Below, in pieces: positions 12,185 to 23,690 of a stretch of 64,000 bases of DNA. This DNA comes from Henricia sp. BOLD:AAB3569 (Eukaryota; Echinodermata; Asteroidea; Spinulosida; Echinasteridae), in contig JBBELK010000005.1 in the NCBI GenBank assembly GCA_037783545.1, positions 310,001 through 374,000 on the forward strand, written 5' to 3'. The notes beneath the pieces are model-generated. The model made no database searches. It was not told the DNA's origin and saw nothing but the letters and a program-made list of their open reading frames with translations. Made by a program: the position numbers and the translations under genes. How positions within the stretch are numbered: the first letter of the stretch is position 1; each line of letters begins with the position of its first letter.

Positions 12185-13046
12185 GAATTTTGAATCCAGA
12201 AATGACCAAACATGGGATGGGGAAATGTTCCCAACCAGGATATGAACCAGAGACCTCTGACACACCGTTCAGATGCTCTACCAGCTGAGCTATGAGGCGC
12301 AGTGGTATACTCCCTCTGGTTTTCCCCAAGACCTCTGACACACCGGTCAGATGCTCTACCAGCTGAGCTACATGTATGAGGCACAGTGGTATACTTCTTA
12401 AGGTTTTTCCCCCAAGACCTCTGACACAACAGGCAGATGCTCTGCCAGCTGAGCTATGAGGCACAGTGGTATACTCTCTCAGATTTCCCCAAAGACCTCT
12501 GACACACCGGTCAGATGCTCTACCAGCTGAGCTACATGTATGAGGCACAAATGTATACTCCCTCAGGTTCCCCCAAGACCTCTGATACACCAGGCAGATG
12601 CTCTCCCAGCTGAGGTATGAGGCACAGTGGTACAATGTACACTCCCTCATGTTTTCCCCAAGACCTCTGACACACCGGTCAAATGCTCTACCAGCTGAGC
12701 TACATGTATGAGGCACAGTGGTATACACCCTCAGGTTTTCCCTAAAACCTCTGACACAACAGGCAGATGCTCTACCAGCAGAGCTATGAGGCACAGTGGT
12801 ATACTCCCTCAGGTTTTCCCCAAGACCTCTGACACACCAGGTACAGATGCTCTACCAGCTGAGCTACATGTACATGTATGAGGCACAATGGTATACTCCC
12901 TCAGATTTTCCCCAAAACCTCTGACACAACAGGCAGATGCTCTACCAGCTGAGCTATGAGGCACAATGGTAATACTCCCTCAGGTTTCCCCCCAAGACCT
13001 CTGACACAACAGGCAGATGCTCTACCAGCAGAGCTATGAGGCACAG
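12185..13046 (-). repeat. Tandem array of ten truncated tRNA-like units
   Basis: On the minus strand, 'TAGCTCAGCTGGTAGAGC' (a canonical tRNA A box) recurs about every 80-95 bp at roughly 12273, 12351, 12437, 12517, 12600, 12687, 12770, 12849, 12944 and 13019. Each is followed by an anticodon-arm-like TCTG..CAGA. Only the last unit in transcription order (12225-12245) keeps a B-box-like GGTTCATATCC. A single dispersed relative with B box is at 38328-38450. The open frames that run through it (AQLVEHLTG-type peptides) are tRNA sequence read as protein. Confidence 0.88.
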
Positions 13047-13602
13047 CTTGTTCAGATTTTTCCAGAAAAGAGATTCCGTTCTAACCTAACAATCATGTAA
13101 AATACCTCCCCCAAATACTATCCTTGGAAAGAAAACAGGAAATTTGCAATCTCCAATTTGGATGTGGAAGCAAAATGTTTAGTGTACTATAAAAGCCAAT
13201 ATTTTCGCGTACAGATATTTCCGCGCATTTCAACATCACTGACATTTTCGCGAGTTGTTATTTTCGCGGATGGAAATCATGTTTTGTTTCAGGGATCGCC
13301 ACAATTGTTGCAAACAATATTTTCGCCGGTTGTTATTTTCGCGGGCTCTGTCTGGTGCGCGAAAATAAAACCACCGCGAAAATTTCAGCTTTTACAGTAA
13401 TTACTGCACTTCTTTACGTAACCAGATAAAGTTTAAAAAACATCGGCGGGTTTTTGACGATATCCTTAAAAATACCTGTGGATTGAGAGCGCGAAATTTC
13501 AGAATGATAATGAGAAAATATGACAAATGATACGGTATCAAAATCTGAACACCCATGGGAAAAATGGGGGTGTCAAAAATGTGATCTGGTCACCCTCCTT
13601 TA
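13047..13602 (+). mobile_element. MITE family F2 (copy b), carrying a nested TA element
   Basis: Homologous to 230-588 throughout. The right end is TTAA at 13599-13602, preceded by GGTCACCCTCCT. The left end abuts the tRNA-like array and lacks TTAA. It is interrupted at 13187-13397. Confidence 0.75.
13187..13397. mobile_element. TA-flanked MITE with 'attttcgcg' interior
   Basis: Ends are CTATAAAAGCC and GGCTTTTACAG-type inverted repeats with TA on both sides (13185-13186, 13398-13399). The uninterrupted F2 copy near 373-385 reads 'ggtgtaatcactgcac' with a single TA, so this is a filled/empty pair showing TA duplication (Tc1/mariner type). The interior repeats ATTTTCGCG. Confidence 0.85.
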
Positions 13603-14264
13603 AGAGAAATAATTGTATGTGTGCGTACTTAGTCCCTATTGATTTAAGGCTACCCATTTTCTCTGAATTACAAAAACGTTGACGGTCTGCGGCAAACCAT
13701 GTTCGTCACATCCCGTGAAACACTCGTTGCGGTGCAGCTAGAGTCAGCGCACCCTGAATCCACATCAGCCATTAGCGCGGGGACAGAACAGAAATTGGTA
13801 ATTTTAAACCGACCCGCGGCCCGGACTCGCAGTGCAGTACGGTAAGAGTGCAGAGAGAGTTTTACCGCGCCCCAGGCAACGAACAGATAGCATCACAGCG
13901 ACGAACGGGAGAAGAAAAAAAAGAGAAAAAGATGATTTTTGTTTCCCTTAATGTCTCAATCTTTAGACTGTCTGTCTACCTAGAAACACTTGCATTACGG
14001 TACATCCGCATGACATTTCCTAGTGTGTGTTGTGGGGTGGGGGTGTGTGGGTGGGGGGCGGTGGTGGGGGTTGGGGGAATATCATCAGCTGCATTAGCTC
14101 AGTGTGACCGCTTTATTTTAATATTCAGACATTTACAGCAGCTGTTTTTAAGATTAGGCACAATTTAAGAAAATTTTAGTTGATCATTAACAATTTTAAC
14201 AACTTTCATTTCTGGCAGTAATTGATTTACCGTAGCTTGCGTCGGGAGAGTGAATTCATTTTTG
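13603..14264. other. Non-coding stretch with a G-rich tract
   Basis: 14030-14085 is almost pure G/T on the + strand, with several runs of four or more G, a possible quadruplex. The rest is unassigned and moderately CpG-rich near 13680-13850. Confidence 0.5.
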
Positions 14265-14637
14265 GTAATATTTCTGGCAATGACCCAATTTTGTCTTTCA
14301 TGAGTTGACAAGAAAAACATTACTCAAAGTGTTGATAGCAATGGTAACAAACACCACATGAATTCATTTCCATCCAAAATGGTATTTCATGCTGGAAATT
14401 GACAACCGAAGGTGGTTTTCTAAAATATTCCCCTGCACGGGACTTTTTTACAATTCACTTGAACACAAAATCCATATAGATTTTTAAGGTTTTCTGAAGC
14501 ATCGATGCATCTAAGTAGCTAAAGTTCCTTCAGGCTGGTCTACCAACATTCTTCCTTAGATATGTTAAACCCTTATTCCACGAATCTGTAAAAAGTTTTA
14601 TCTTGCAAATGATACATACATGTATTAGGGCCATTAA
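14265..14637 (+). mobile_element. MITE family F6 (copy c)
   Basis: It shares 'catgagttgacaagaaaaac' and 'aacaaacaccacatgaatt' with 51501-51874. The right end reads CTTGCAAATGATACA then TTAA at 14634-14637. The left TTAA is lost. Confidence 0.75.
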
Positions 14638-15197
14638 AGGATGTTATCATTAAAGAACTGTGCTCACGATCACAAGCAAATACAGAAATTCATACAATGT
14701 CTTTAAGGGTGCCTTTAAGGCAAAAAAATCCCTCAATTCCATTTATGCGATGGCCGCAACGCCATCGCGTGAGTGACACGGCAAACAGAGAGGAGCTTTT
14801 TCCAATTTTGTGTCGGGTTACACATTAACCCGTTTCTTGCATGGGCTCAATTAATTCATGCGCACGGACTCTCGCTTCGACGACGACGGGCAACTTGCAA
14901 GGAGGCCTTCTCGACAAAAAAGCATTTCTGAGGAATTTTAACCACGGCCAATATTAATGGTAAAAAGGACTTGGTCTTATAGCACTCTGTGGGTAATGCG
15001 ACCGGCTATAAATATTAATGATTTGTGGTACCGGTATGTTAGTAATTATGGAATACCGTAGATACAAATGCGAAATGTGGTCTTGAGAGCACTCGACTGC
15101 TGCGTGAATGCACATAAATACCTGTTTAATTGAACAAATATGCACAAACTAGGTGCTTTTTAACATTATGTATTATTACAATATGTACATTTATAAA

Positions 15198-15792
15198 GGG
15201 GTCATTCCATGAAGTTGAGGAACAAAGTGTGACATTTCTTCATTTCCACAAAAATGGTCAATAAGAGAGCAATGAATCACCATTTACACATGTATATAAC
15301 GATGTTGCATGATGTTACACTGTTTGGGGGTAATTTGGGAGTCTTCAGTGTTGACAAAGTGCTGCCATTTTGAACTACTGTACTTAACAAAGTGGTGGTT
15401 GTGGATGTAACTTGGAAACCAATACAGTTCAACTGCTTACACTTTTTTTCATGTTGAATTTGAAATAAACACACAGTTCTCAAACTAAACAATCATTTTT
15501 AATTTGAATTTGGAGGATTCTAGATTATATTTCTGTGTGATTCAAGAAAATCTGCTAAAAAGCACCAAATGTCACCTACATGTGTACATTTGAACAAAAT
15601 TATATTTACCGTAGTTGACATCTAAATTTAAATGAGGATTTTGTTACAAGTAATGAATGTTTTAAATTTCTCTCATCCAACAGCTTGAATTTCTGAATAG
15701 TATTGATTCACGGGGTTATCAAGGGCAAAAAAAAAAAAAATGGTTGTGGATGTAACACGGAAACAGTGTTACTCAACTTCATGGAATGACCC
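15198..15792. mobile_element. Inverted-repeat element, GGGTCATTCCATGAAGTTGA ends
   Basis: The ends (15198-15217 and 15773-15792) are inverted copies of GGGTCATTCCATGAAGTTGA. Internally 'ggttgtggatgtaac' is repeated near 15402 and 15743. No coding content. Confidence 0.8.
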
Positions 15793-15866
15793 ATAGCGCA
15801 CATTACATATGGATATTCACATACATTGCACACTACAAATAACAGTGGGTTTTATGAAACTAAGCG

Positions 15867-16278
15867 GTGTTCCCATTGGACTATTTTTTGTAAAACTCCC
15901 CTGGTTGTGCAGGAGAGTAACAAAATTTTGTCCAATAAGGACGCACGGAAAATTAGCGTCTCTGTAAAGTTACTGAGACCACAATGTAAAACTTACAGGG
16001 CGAGAAAGGCCGCGGAAACTTTCCGCTCAGCCGCGGGAGTTTTACAGGGCCCTCGAAAAGTCCAATGGAAACAGTTTCGCCCTGTAACATGAACACGAAC
16101 CTGCAGTAAACTATGGGCCTGCAGGGCAAAGGTTTACTGCAAGGTCGCGGTAGCTTTCCGCATTGGCACTGAAAGCAATTGCAAATGGGAACGCGTGGGA
16201 AGATTACACGAAGGAATGTTACCGAAGGTCGCGGTAACTTTCCGCGAGGCAGCGAAAAAGAAAGTCCAATGGGAACAT
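15867..16278. mobile_element. Inverted-repeat element, GTGTTCCCATTGGAC ends
   Basis: Left GTGTTCCCATTGGACT and right AGTCCAATGGGAACAT are inverted. The interior is GC-rich with repeated 'aactttccgc'. The adjoining F7 copy begins 4 bp further on. Confidence 0.75.
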
Positions 16279-16281
16279 GCC

Positions 16282-16866
16282 TTAAAGGGCCCCTTATTTG
16301 GGATTTTTATCAATGAAATCTATGCTATAAAACCAATATACATGTACTCAGTTACATGTACATTCATAAAAATCCTATTTGGAGCTTGTTTTGGGGGTTA
16401 AAACAAAGGTTTTTAGTTTTTATGCTAATGAAAATATGCATATTCATGACCAAGGTCACGATGTCACAAGAGTCAAACACAGGAAAATCACATTCAACTG
16501 TGCACAAAAGATTCCACCTTTTTTCTCAAACATCCTAGAACTTTTGTAATCCATGACTGTTTGAGTTTGTTCTACATGTTTCCTGTTGTAAGCCATGACG
16601 AAACTGGGGGAGAAAACCGCAGCAATTTGCCACAAGTCCAACTTGAAGTCTTATGTTTTTTCTTAACTTTTCCCTTCTGTCTTCCTTACGTGATGCACTC
16701 CAAACAGCGCCCTCTGTCTGTTGCAATGAAATCTTCAAAGTTGAAAAAGGCTACCTTTTATTGATTTTACATCCAAACGAACAATAGCATGTCTTGCTGA
16801 ACAAGTAATCCATGACATATGAAGCAAAGATTAGGCAAAAAGTTGTTTAGCATGTCATGGGCCCGA
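16282..16866 (+). mobile_element. TTAA-flanked MITE, family F7 (copy b)
   Basis: TTAA-AGGGCCCCTTATTT start, collinear with 585-1172. The right terminal TTAA is missing where a SINE-containing segment begins. Confidence 0.75.
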
Positions 16867-16889
16867 GACACATACATACATGTACCGGT

Positions 16890-17125
16890 AGGTGGGGGGC
16901 GCCATTGGCAGCCAACAGCCAGAGACACCAGGGAATCCCCTTACTCTTCACGAAAGAATGGTCTGGGATCTTTTAAGTGCATTACACAACAAACTGGACC
17001 GACGGCTTTACATCCCTTCTGAAGGATGGAGCAATTGTGTTTAAGTGCCTTGCTCAAGGGCACAGGTACCCCGGCCGGGTATCGAACCCACAACGCCAAG
17101 TTGAGAGCCAACGACCCAAACCACA
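16890..17125 (-). mobile_element. tRNA-derived SINE (S1), minus strand
   Basis: Reverse complement of the S1 head and middle: B box near 17085 ('gggtatcgaaccc') and 'gccttgctcaagggcac'. The (AAT)n tail is absent. Confidence 0.8.
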
Positions 17126-18442
17126 TGATCTCATTCATAGACATCCGAAGTGTGATGTGGGTTGCCATGGTAATTGGCTCTAAACATCATGGCCGTCAGA
17201 AAAAGTACCATTGGAAATGCACAGGGACATGGTTCAGTGAGAGACATTGCCTAGGCAACTAACAAAAGATGACATATATCACTTCGGCAGTCTATTGGCT
17301 CATGTGCAAAAATAGTGTCGGATTTGTTCGGATTTAACAGGGATGACCTGTATACACATGTGTACATACATACCATTTATTACTGTTTTAATAAAATTAA
17401 GGCTTTAATTAGTGCTGTTGTTTCAAAAAAAATAAAGCACATTTGCTATGACTTATAAAGAATTTTGTAAGCAAATTCGGTGACATTCCGTGGGAAATAA
17501 AAATGTACATTTACATGTAGCTGGATTTTTTTGTTTGTTTTTCATTTATTTATTTCACTTAAACCAATAAAATGCCCAATTTAAATTAATAAGCCACTAG
17601 ACTACATGTATGTCATATCACCTGATGCCCGCCTTTTTACCGTCGTTTAATTTAACGACACTGCGTGACCTTTAGTAGAATGAGCTTTCCAAATCGCCCC
17701 ATCTGGACCGAGAAATCTCGTTTAGCGCCTCCGCAGAAAATCTAATAAGACGGGTAAATATGCATAACAAGGACTAGCCAGAAATGGTGCCATAGACTTG
17801 ACTAGTCCCCTGAAGTCTAATGTGCATGTTTGTTGTAAGCATTTCAGAAAACCAAATGAATGCATAGTCCCGATTTTGCCCAGTTAACCCCGCCCCCTTG
17901 GATATTGTTGCTATGGCTCACACGCTATCGTCAAAATGGCGAGACACACTGCACAAACCAATGGGACTTTCAACGGAAAGCACAGATTCATTGGAGAAAA
18001 CTCAAAGGTATTCATGTTTCAGGGTCAACAGTTATCTTAGAACACACCGAGTAAAGGGCCAGTAATACAGGGATGTCATATCATGAAATACGTGCTTTCG
18101 TACCATTGAACAGCGAAACGACCGGCCTTGAAACCAAAAATTCACCCGGATCATCGCATACAACACTGTACAAATTGTATGGGGCAGAACATCGCGTGAT
18201 GTTGTTGCAAACATTGCACTTTGACCTATGTGGGTGATCTCTGCTAGCTCTGTTGTGATTGGTCGGCGGGTTCGGTTGATTGACAGGTCGGAACTATGCA
18301 TTGTGAGATTTTTGGGGGGAGGGGTGAGGGGGGTGGACCAGGGAGGGGGAAACTTGTAACCTGTATTAAAGGAAGACTCTATTTTATTAAACTGCATTCA
18401 AACACGTAGGCAAAAATTTTAGTACCATACACGATTTAGACC
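17126..18442. other. Non-coding stretch, no element recognised
   Basis: Short open frames around 17860-18397 do not resemble known proteins and lack matching partners. No repeat boundary was seen. Confidence 0.4.
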
Positions 18443-18806
18443 TTACCCCAATACATCATTTGCCATTACCAAAAATGCTGTATTTCACGAGTTGACAAGA
18501 AAAACCCTACTAAAAGTGTTGATAGCAATGGTAACAAACACCACATGATTTTTCCCGTGTAAAATGGTACCTTTGTGGGAGAAATTGCCAACGTGAAAAA
18601 AAATTGTCTGCAGACAACTTTTTCACCATTCATTCAACACAAAAAAACATGCATGGATTTTTAAGGTTTTCTGAAGCATTATTGCATCTACAGTATAACT
18701 TATAAGGCTCAAGTTTCTACAAGGCAGTTTATCAACATTATTCTTTAGTTATGTAATGCTGTTGTTCTGTTTATAAAAGTTTTCCAATCATTTAATCTGT
18801 CTTTAA
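18443..18806 (+). mobile_element. MITE family F6 (copy d)
   Basis: Collinear with 51501-51874 and 46893-47247 ('gttgatagcaatggtaacaa', 'catgcatggattttt'). Right TTAA at 18803-18806; left end decayed. Confidence 0.75.
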
Positions 18807-18829
18807 CATGTTTCTACAGTGTAGTGTGT

Positions 18830-18945
18830 TCACAGTACATAACATGTACGTACATACGGTACGTACGTACATGTACTACATGTACATGTATGTAGTACAG
18901 TACATGTGTACATGTATAGCTACATGTATTACATGTAAAGTATAA
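18830..18945. repeat. Degenerate TACATG hexamer tract
   Basis: Interrupted runs of ACGTAC and TACATG, a self-complementary hexanucleotide. Confidence 0.8.
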
Positions 18946-19392
18946 TGTTCACCCTCTCAGCCACAAAAGGTCAAGTGTTAGTAAATGGCTTTCACTGACA
19001 GCCCACGGAAATGAACATGTACATGTACATGTATGGCACTATGTGACCCCTTCGGACAGAATGCGAATTCAAATTTTTTTTTTTACAAGTTCACAAATTA
19101 TTTTGTAAACTATACATGTACGTTAATTATTTTGGGAAAAAAATCAACCTGACATTGTCACATGCACTACATACCATACATGTTCACACAGGTGCGAATC
19201 CACATACAATCACGGACGTCCCTTTGTTCCTCTTTTGTTTGGACATAGTCTATTTTTCCTTATACTCTCGTTGGTTTTGTACAGGAGCGAATCGCGGACG
19301 TTCGCTTGCCAATCGCGGACGATATTGTTCTCTTTGTTAGACCTCCCTAAAACGTCCACGATTGTTTGGGAGAACAAGCGCAGTACAGTATG

Positions 19393-19456
19393 TGTACATG
19401 TACATGTACATGTACATGTACATGTACATGTACATGTACATGTACATGTACATGTA
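19393..19456. repeat. Perfect (TACATG)n microsatellite
   Basis: About ten uninterrupted hexamers. Each unit is its own reverse complement, so all frames on both strands stay open (HVHVHV, TCTCTC and MYMYMY peptides) without being coding. Confidence 0.95.
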
Positions 19457-19671
19457 CCGGTACACTACCGGTATATAGGCACACTGTGTACAGTATCTAT
19501 GTATGTATGTATGTGGCATACTGTCGGAAGCATAAAATATTTATGGCACAAAAACAATCTTGACTGTGCTACTAAAATATGATCAACAAAGACAATTTTT
19601 TTCTTAAAAGACATGACGCATAGTGTGCTGCTTTCATTCAGTATTTTTAATACCGTGATTCAAGACCACCC

Positions 19672-19806
19672 GTTGGCTTCATAGCTCAATTGGTAGGGTG
19701 TCTGCACGTTTAATAAGCAGAAGGTCCGTGGTTCGAATCCAAGTGGAGCCAAGTCGTTTTTCACTGCATCCAGATTTCCCAAACTCATGGACATTTGTCC
19801 ACATTT
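19672..19806 (+). mobile_element. tRNA-derived SINE (S2)
   Basis: A-box-like TAGCTCAATTGGTAGG and B box GGTTCGAATCC, closing in GGAGCCA. A shared 3' body follows ('cactgcatccagatttccca'). The anticodon loop is 11 nt, so it is not a working tRNA. Copies: 38178-38315 and an inverted pair at 26336-26555. Confidence 0.85.
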
Positions 19807-20039
19807 GTATTGAGCTTTATTTTCACAAAGAATTTATGTTTTGCTGAACGACAGTTAATAGTCGTTAGTTTAAAATTGGTGGGCGACATGCTTTGTCGAC
19901 TTTGCGTAAATGATCATTATATTTGTATAGGTTAATTACATAGTTCTTTTCAATGTGCCGACTACAGTACATGTAGTTAATATATGACGACCTTACAAAA
20001 CGGACAACTTCCTTATTTTCCGTGGCATGATCCGGCCGT

Positions 20040-20160
20040 GGCATTTGCAGTGTTTACACAGGAAATAGGGATGGGGTGGGGGTAGGGGAGGGGCAAAGTG
20101 GATTGGGGGACCCAGGGGAGGGGCATGTAGATTGGGGCTGGAGGGGGGTTGGGTTAAGTT
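20040..20160 (+). other. G-rich tract
   Basis: Multiple runs of four to six G on the + strand, compatible with a G-quadruplex. No gene context. Confidence 0.5.
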
Positions 20161-20195
20161 TAATCCAAAATAGAGTACTAAAGTAAAAATGTCAC

Positions 20196-20330
20196 CCTTT
20201 GTGAATACATTGCCAAGGTTACTGGTTTCTCAGTGAACTGTTTCCCTGTGCTTTAGCAATGGACGTTTCAGATTACCAGTGAATGTTTAGACCCAGTTAA
20301 CCTGGCGACTGATGTCACACTGTAGTACTT
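20196..20330 (+). repeat. Dispersed repeat, family A (copy 2)
   Basis: Collinear with 1-135 including 'agcaatggacgtttcagatt'. Confidence 0.75.
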
Positions 20331-20560
20331 TTGGATGTCCAATTTTGGAGAATCAGGTTCGCGTAGCGGTTCTAATTTCCTCTCCTTCCACCTCTGTGGC
20401 CCTGGTTCGAATCCCGTCTTGAGTAGTACTTTTAGTAGTACATGTAGTACACTGTATGCCTATTGTACATGTGCAATGGATTGCGTTTTCAGTCCCTGCA
20501 ATACGTAATTCCATGGGATTTCCCCTACACGTGTAATTTCCCCTACACGTGTAAAGCTGT

Positions 20561-21250
20561 GGTTACACAGACCGATTGTTGTAAGTTGGCCGTTTTTTTT
20601 TATTTGGTCGACCGATTTTGTCTGCAGATTTCGAGAAAAACAGGCAGTGGTTACAGTGCATGTTTTAAATACGGCGCTCTGTGAGTGCCATCCCACTTGT
20701 TTAGATACCGAGACTCACCAAGTTGACTTATAACGTGGAATAAGTCGACTTGGCGAGATATTTTATATTGCCAAGTCGACTTCTTGCAATCAATAAGTCG
20801 TCTTGGTGAGATAATAAAAGTCAATTCGAGTTGGCAAAAAATTATTATTCTACGAAGTTGACTTATTGAATTCAGGAGGTCGACTTGGCAACATAAATTA
20901 TTTCGCCAAGTCGACTTAATATCTAGCAAAGTCTACATAACCCACGTTATGAGTCATGAGGATGGAACTCACAGAGCGCCGTATTATCGGGCAACTCGCT
21001 CGCCATGTTAACTTGACGTTGAAACACACTCAGTTAAATTGCGATTTGCACGTGCTTTGCGTAAAGTGTAGCGGCCGACGTAATCGACATCACGTTTACA
21101 CAGCCCGACACCGATTTTATCGACCGACTGGAGTCTGACATGTCAGACTCAAATCGGCCACCGATTTTGTCGGCGAATCGGCCCCTAAAAGTGTTTACAC
21201 AGGCCTATCACGACCAATTTTGTCGGCTGACAAAAATCGGTCTGTTAACC
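20561..21250. mobile_element. Inverted-repeat element, GGTTACACAGACCGATT ends
   Basis: Left GGTTACACAGACCGATT and right AATCGGTCTGTTAACC are inverted. The inner sequence repeats 'ccgattttgtcgg' variants. It is interrupted by the element at 20668-20981. Confidence 0.7.
20668..20981. mobile_element. Nested element of AAGTCGACTT palindromes
   Basis: The ends (ACGGCGCTCTGTGAGT and inverse) bound a core with about eight spaced copies of AAGTCGACTT or one-base variants, each within 'gccaagtcgacttatt'-like units. The core is therefore a series of short palindromes. Confidence 0.75.
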
Positions 21251-22030
21251 TATTTCTTCGTCTTCTCTTCACAGGCTTCTTCAGGCTTACAAGCTACATG
21301 TACAGTGCCTTGGTTTACAGTACCAGAAAGAAGTATTACACGTACAACTAACAACCGATGAACGTAATAATAATTTTGTTTGCAACCCGTTTTTCAAAGT
21401 ACACAAATCTGAACGGCCAATTTTCAGAGATGGAAAGGTTAAACCATACCCATAGTTCCGCCCTCGCCCCTTAAAACCCTCAGTCAACACTCCTCCATCT
21501 TAATACATGTATCTGACTCCAGAAATCTCTCAACGTTTGTGCGCGAGTCTCTTGCGTCCAGGACAAAAATTGATGGGTACTCGAAAGAGAAGGCACTTGT
21601 AAGCGAACAACCAATGGTTTCAACTCTGGCGAGTTTAATCAAATGCCACAAACGTACCGGCTAATATTTACCGGGGATGACTAACAAGTGTTCGAGCTGG
21701 CCCACGTTGCGGTTTGTGCGTGCTTGTATGGTTCCTTCAAAAGGTCAAATGTGCTCTTAAGTGTATGGTACAATATGTGGCTTGCATGATGAGGCCACAT
21801 GTATTGTACGAATATACATATAATATGTAGTATTTGAATATTGGCATATGGATAACAAATAGTTAAAATATTGTTGGCATTCGGAAATCAATTAAAAGCA
21901 TTAGTTATAATCACACATGTCATACATTGTTTATGTTTTCAAATTTATGAAATTATGTAGTATCTTCATTTGAAGAAAATTTAATGCCTTTTAATAATTT
22001 TTTAATGCAAGATTTTATGGTATTTTTTAT
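21251..22030. other. Non-coding stretch, nothing recognised
   Basis: No exon, tandem repeat or element end was identified; increasingly AT-rich toward the right. Confidence 0.4.
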
Positions 22031-22402
22031 ACATTGAACAAAGATTTTAAGGAAATTACATCCTGGAATCAACACATAATCCAATTCTAAGATATTCTTC
22101 CCACATGCACTTTTGTCGCAAATATTCCTTTTCTAAAGAAAAATCACATTTTCCTTTTTAAAAATTGCATTTAGTTAGGGCACAAGATAACCATTTACGC
22201 ACACATGCAGCGCCCTCTATTGTCGCGCTTACGCATGGAGCACTCGCGCCGTGATTTTGTCCATTACTCTCTGCAGTAATTTTATCATTTCTTTATCTCA
22301 AAAATGCAACATTTCCGACAGAAGTGCAAGTGGGAAGTATATCTTAGAATTGGATTATGTGTTGATTCCAGGATGTAATTTTCTTAAAATCTTTGTTCAA
22401 TG
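22031..22402. mobile_element. Foldback element with ~85-bp arms
   Basis: ACATTGAACAAAGATTTTAA at 22031 and its inverse ending at 22402 extend inward for about 85 bp with only a few mismatches. They surround a short CpG-containing core. Confidence 0.85.
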
Positions 22403-22614
22403 TTTACGGGAAAAAATACCGATTTTATGACCAATAAAATTGATCATAAACTTAAAATAATTCCTCTCGAATGTCCGACAGTGCAGAATGTTGTTGATCA
22501 TTGATTTTTTTCTTCTTAAATTGCCGTATGACGCGTCAGTACAGTAAGTGCAGATTTGATTTAAAAAAAAAACAAAATTAAGATTTTCACAGAAAACATT
22601 TTTTTTATTTTTCA

Positions 22615-22987
22615 TTAAAGGAGTGTGACCAGATCACTTTTTTTTACCCATAACTCCCCGGGACTTACCTTATGGGCCATGAGATTTTTATATCATAACA
22701 TCCGTTATATTTTTCTGATTACGAAACTGAAACTCCCGCGCTTCTAGGCCTCATATTTCCGAGGATATCGTCGAAAATCCACCGATTATTTGTAAACTAA
22801 TTTTCCAGTATCAACATTTATCCGCTGAAAGCATACTCGATACATGTAGTTTTGTTCAATTTTTTACTGGAAATTGCGAATGTTTTCGGGTTTTTGGGAC
22901 ATGGGAGGTGTGTTTGGGAGTTACTTGATAATATTGGTAAGTTACATCGAAAACTATTTTCCAGAAACTCTGGTCACGCTCCTTTAA
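22615..22987 (+). mobile_element. TTAA-flanked MITE, family F1 (copy b)
   Basis: TTAA at 22615-22618 and 22984-22987; ends AGGAGTGTGACCAGA and TCTGGTCACGCTCCT are inverted. Collinear with 5788-6154. Confidence 0.9.
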
Positions 22988-23690
22988 GTCTCGTATGTTT
23001 TGTAGACAAGGTCTGAAGCCATGATCAACTACTCAATTATTTTCTTGGGTTTTCCTAATGGTTTAAGAAAAAATACAATTTTGATTCCTTTAAAATAAAA
23101 AAATACCTATACCGGTAATATATCATTATAAAAAATATACCAAAAACTTATTTAAATCATCAACAACAAAAATCAACTGCTTAAAATATCCTTTTTTAAA
23201 AAGAAATTTGTAAAAATGTGTTGTACAACTGGATTGTTTTTTATTTTAAAATTTTTAAAAAAATAAAATTGCAAGAATTGAAGAAAAAAGTACGTGGTCG
23301 TGCACAGGGTGTCGGGTATGAAAATCTTTTGTGGAAATCTCCAAATAATCTGTTTTTTAAAACTCACAATTTGGCTCAAAGAAAAAAAAATCATGTGACA
23401 AATGTTACCAAAGTAAAATATTTTCAAAAATGAACCACTAAATCATATTTATCTGTAAAATTCATTTTATAATGGAGTTTGGTTGTTGTTTTGTCATGCA
23501 GGCCAGTAATGTCAACACAACAACTGTCCATACTGCACTGTACAGATGCTTATCACAAAGGCTTGGCAGACAACAAAAACATGCCCACACAAAGAAATCC
23601 GAAAGTCGAACCAAATCCACCGGCCAGCGAAATACAGGAAAACCCACAATCTTCTGAAATACACGTCTGGCAAGTCCAATAACCACATTT
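22988..23690. other. AT-rich non-coding stretch
   Basis: Long A and T runs, no recognised element. Confidence 0.4.

Noticed and set aside
12147-12794. 215-codon minus-strand open frame
   Set aside because: It is the tRNA-like tandem array translated (AQLVEHLTG, SSAGRAS motifs); such spurious proteins are common in databases.
12185-13046. CRISPR-like array of repeats and spacers
   Set aside because: The genome is animal; the 'spacers' are similar to each other and the repeats are tRNA A-box sequence.
19235-19582. Open frames across the hexamer tract with HVHVHV, TCTCTC and MYMYMY
   Set aside because: A self-complementary hexamer keeps every frame open on both strands.
19672-19806. Functional tRNA gene
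   Set aside because: The anticodon loop is 11 nt, and the unit continues into a body shared with other SINE copies.
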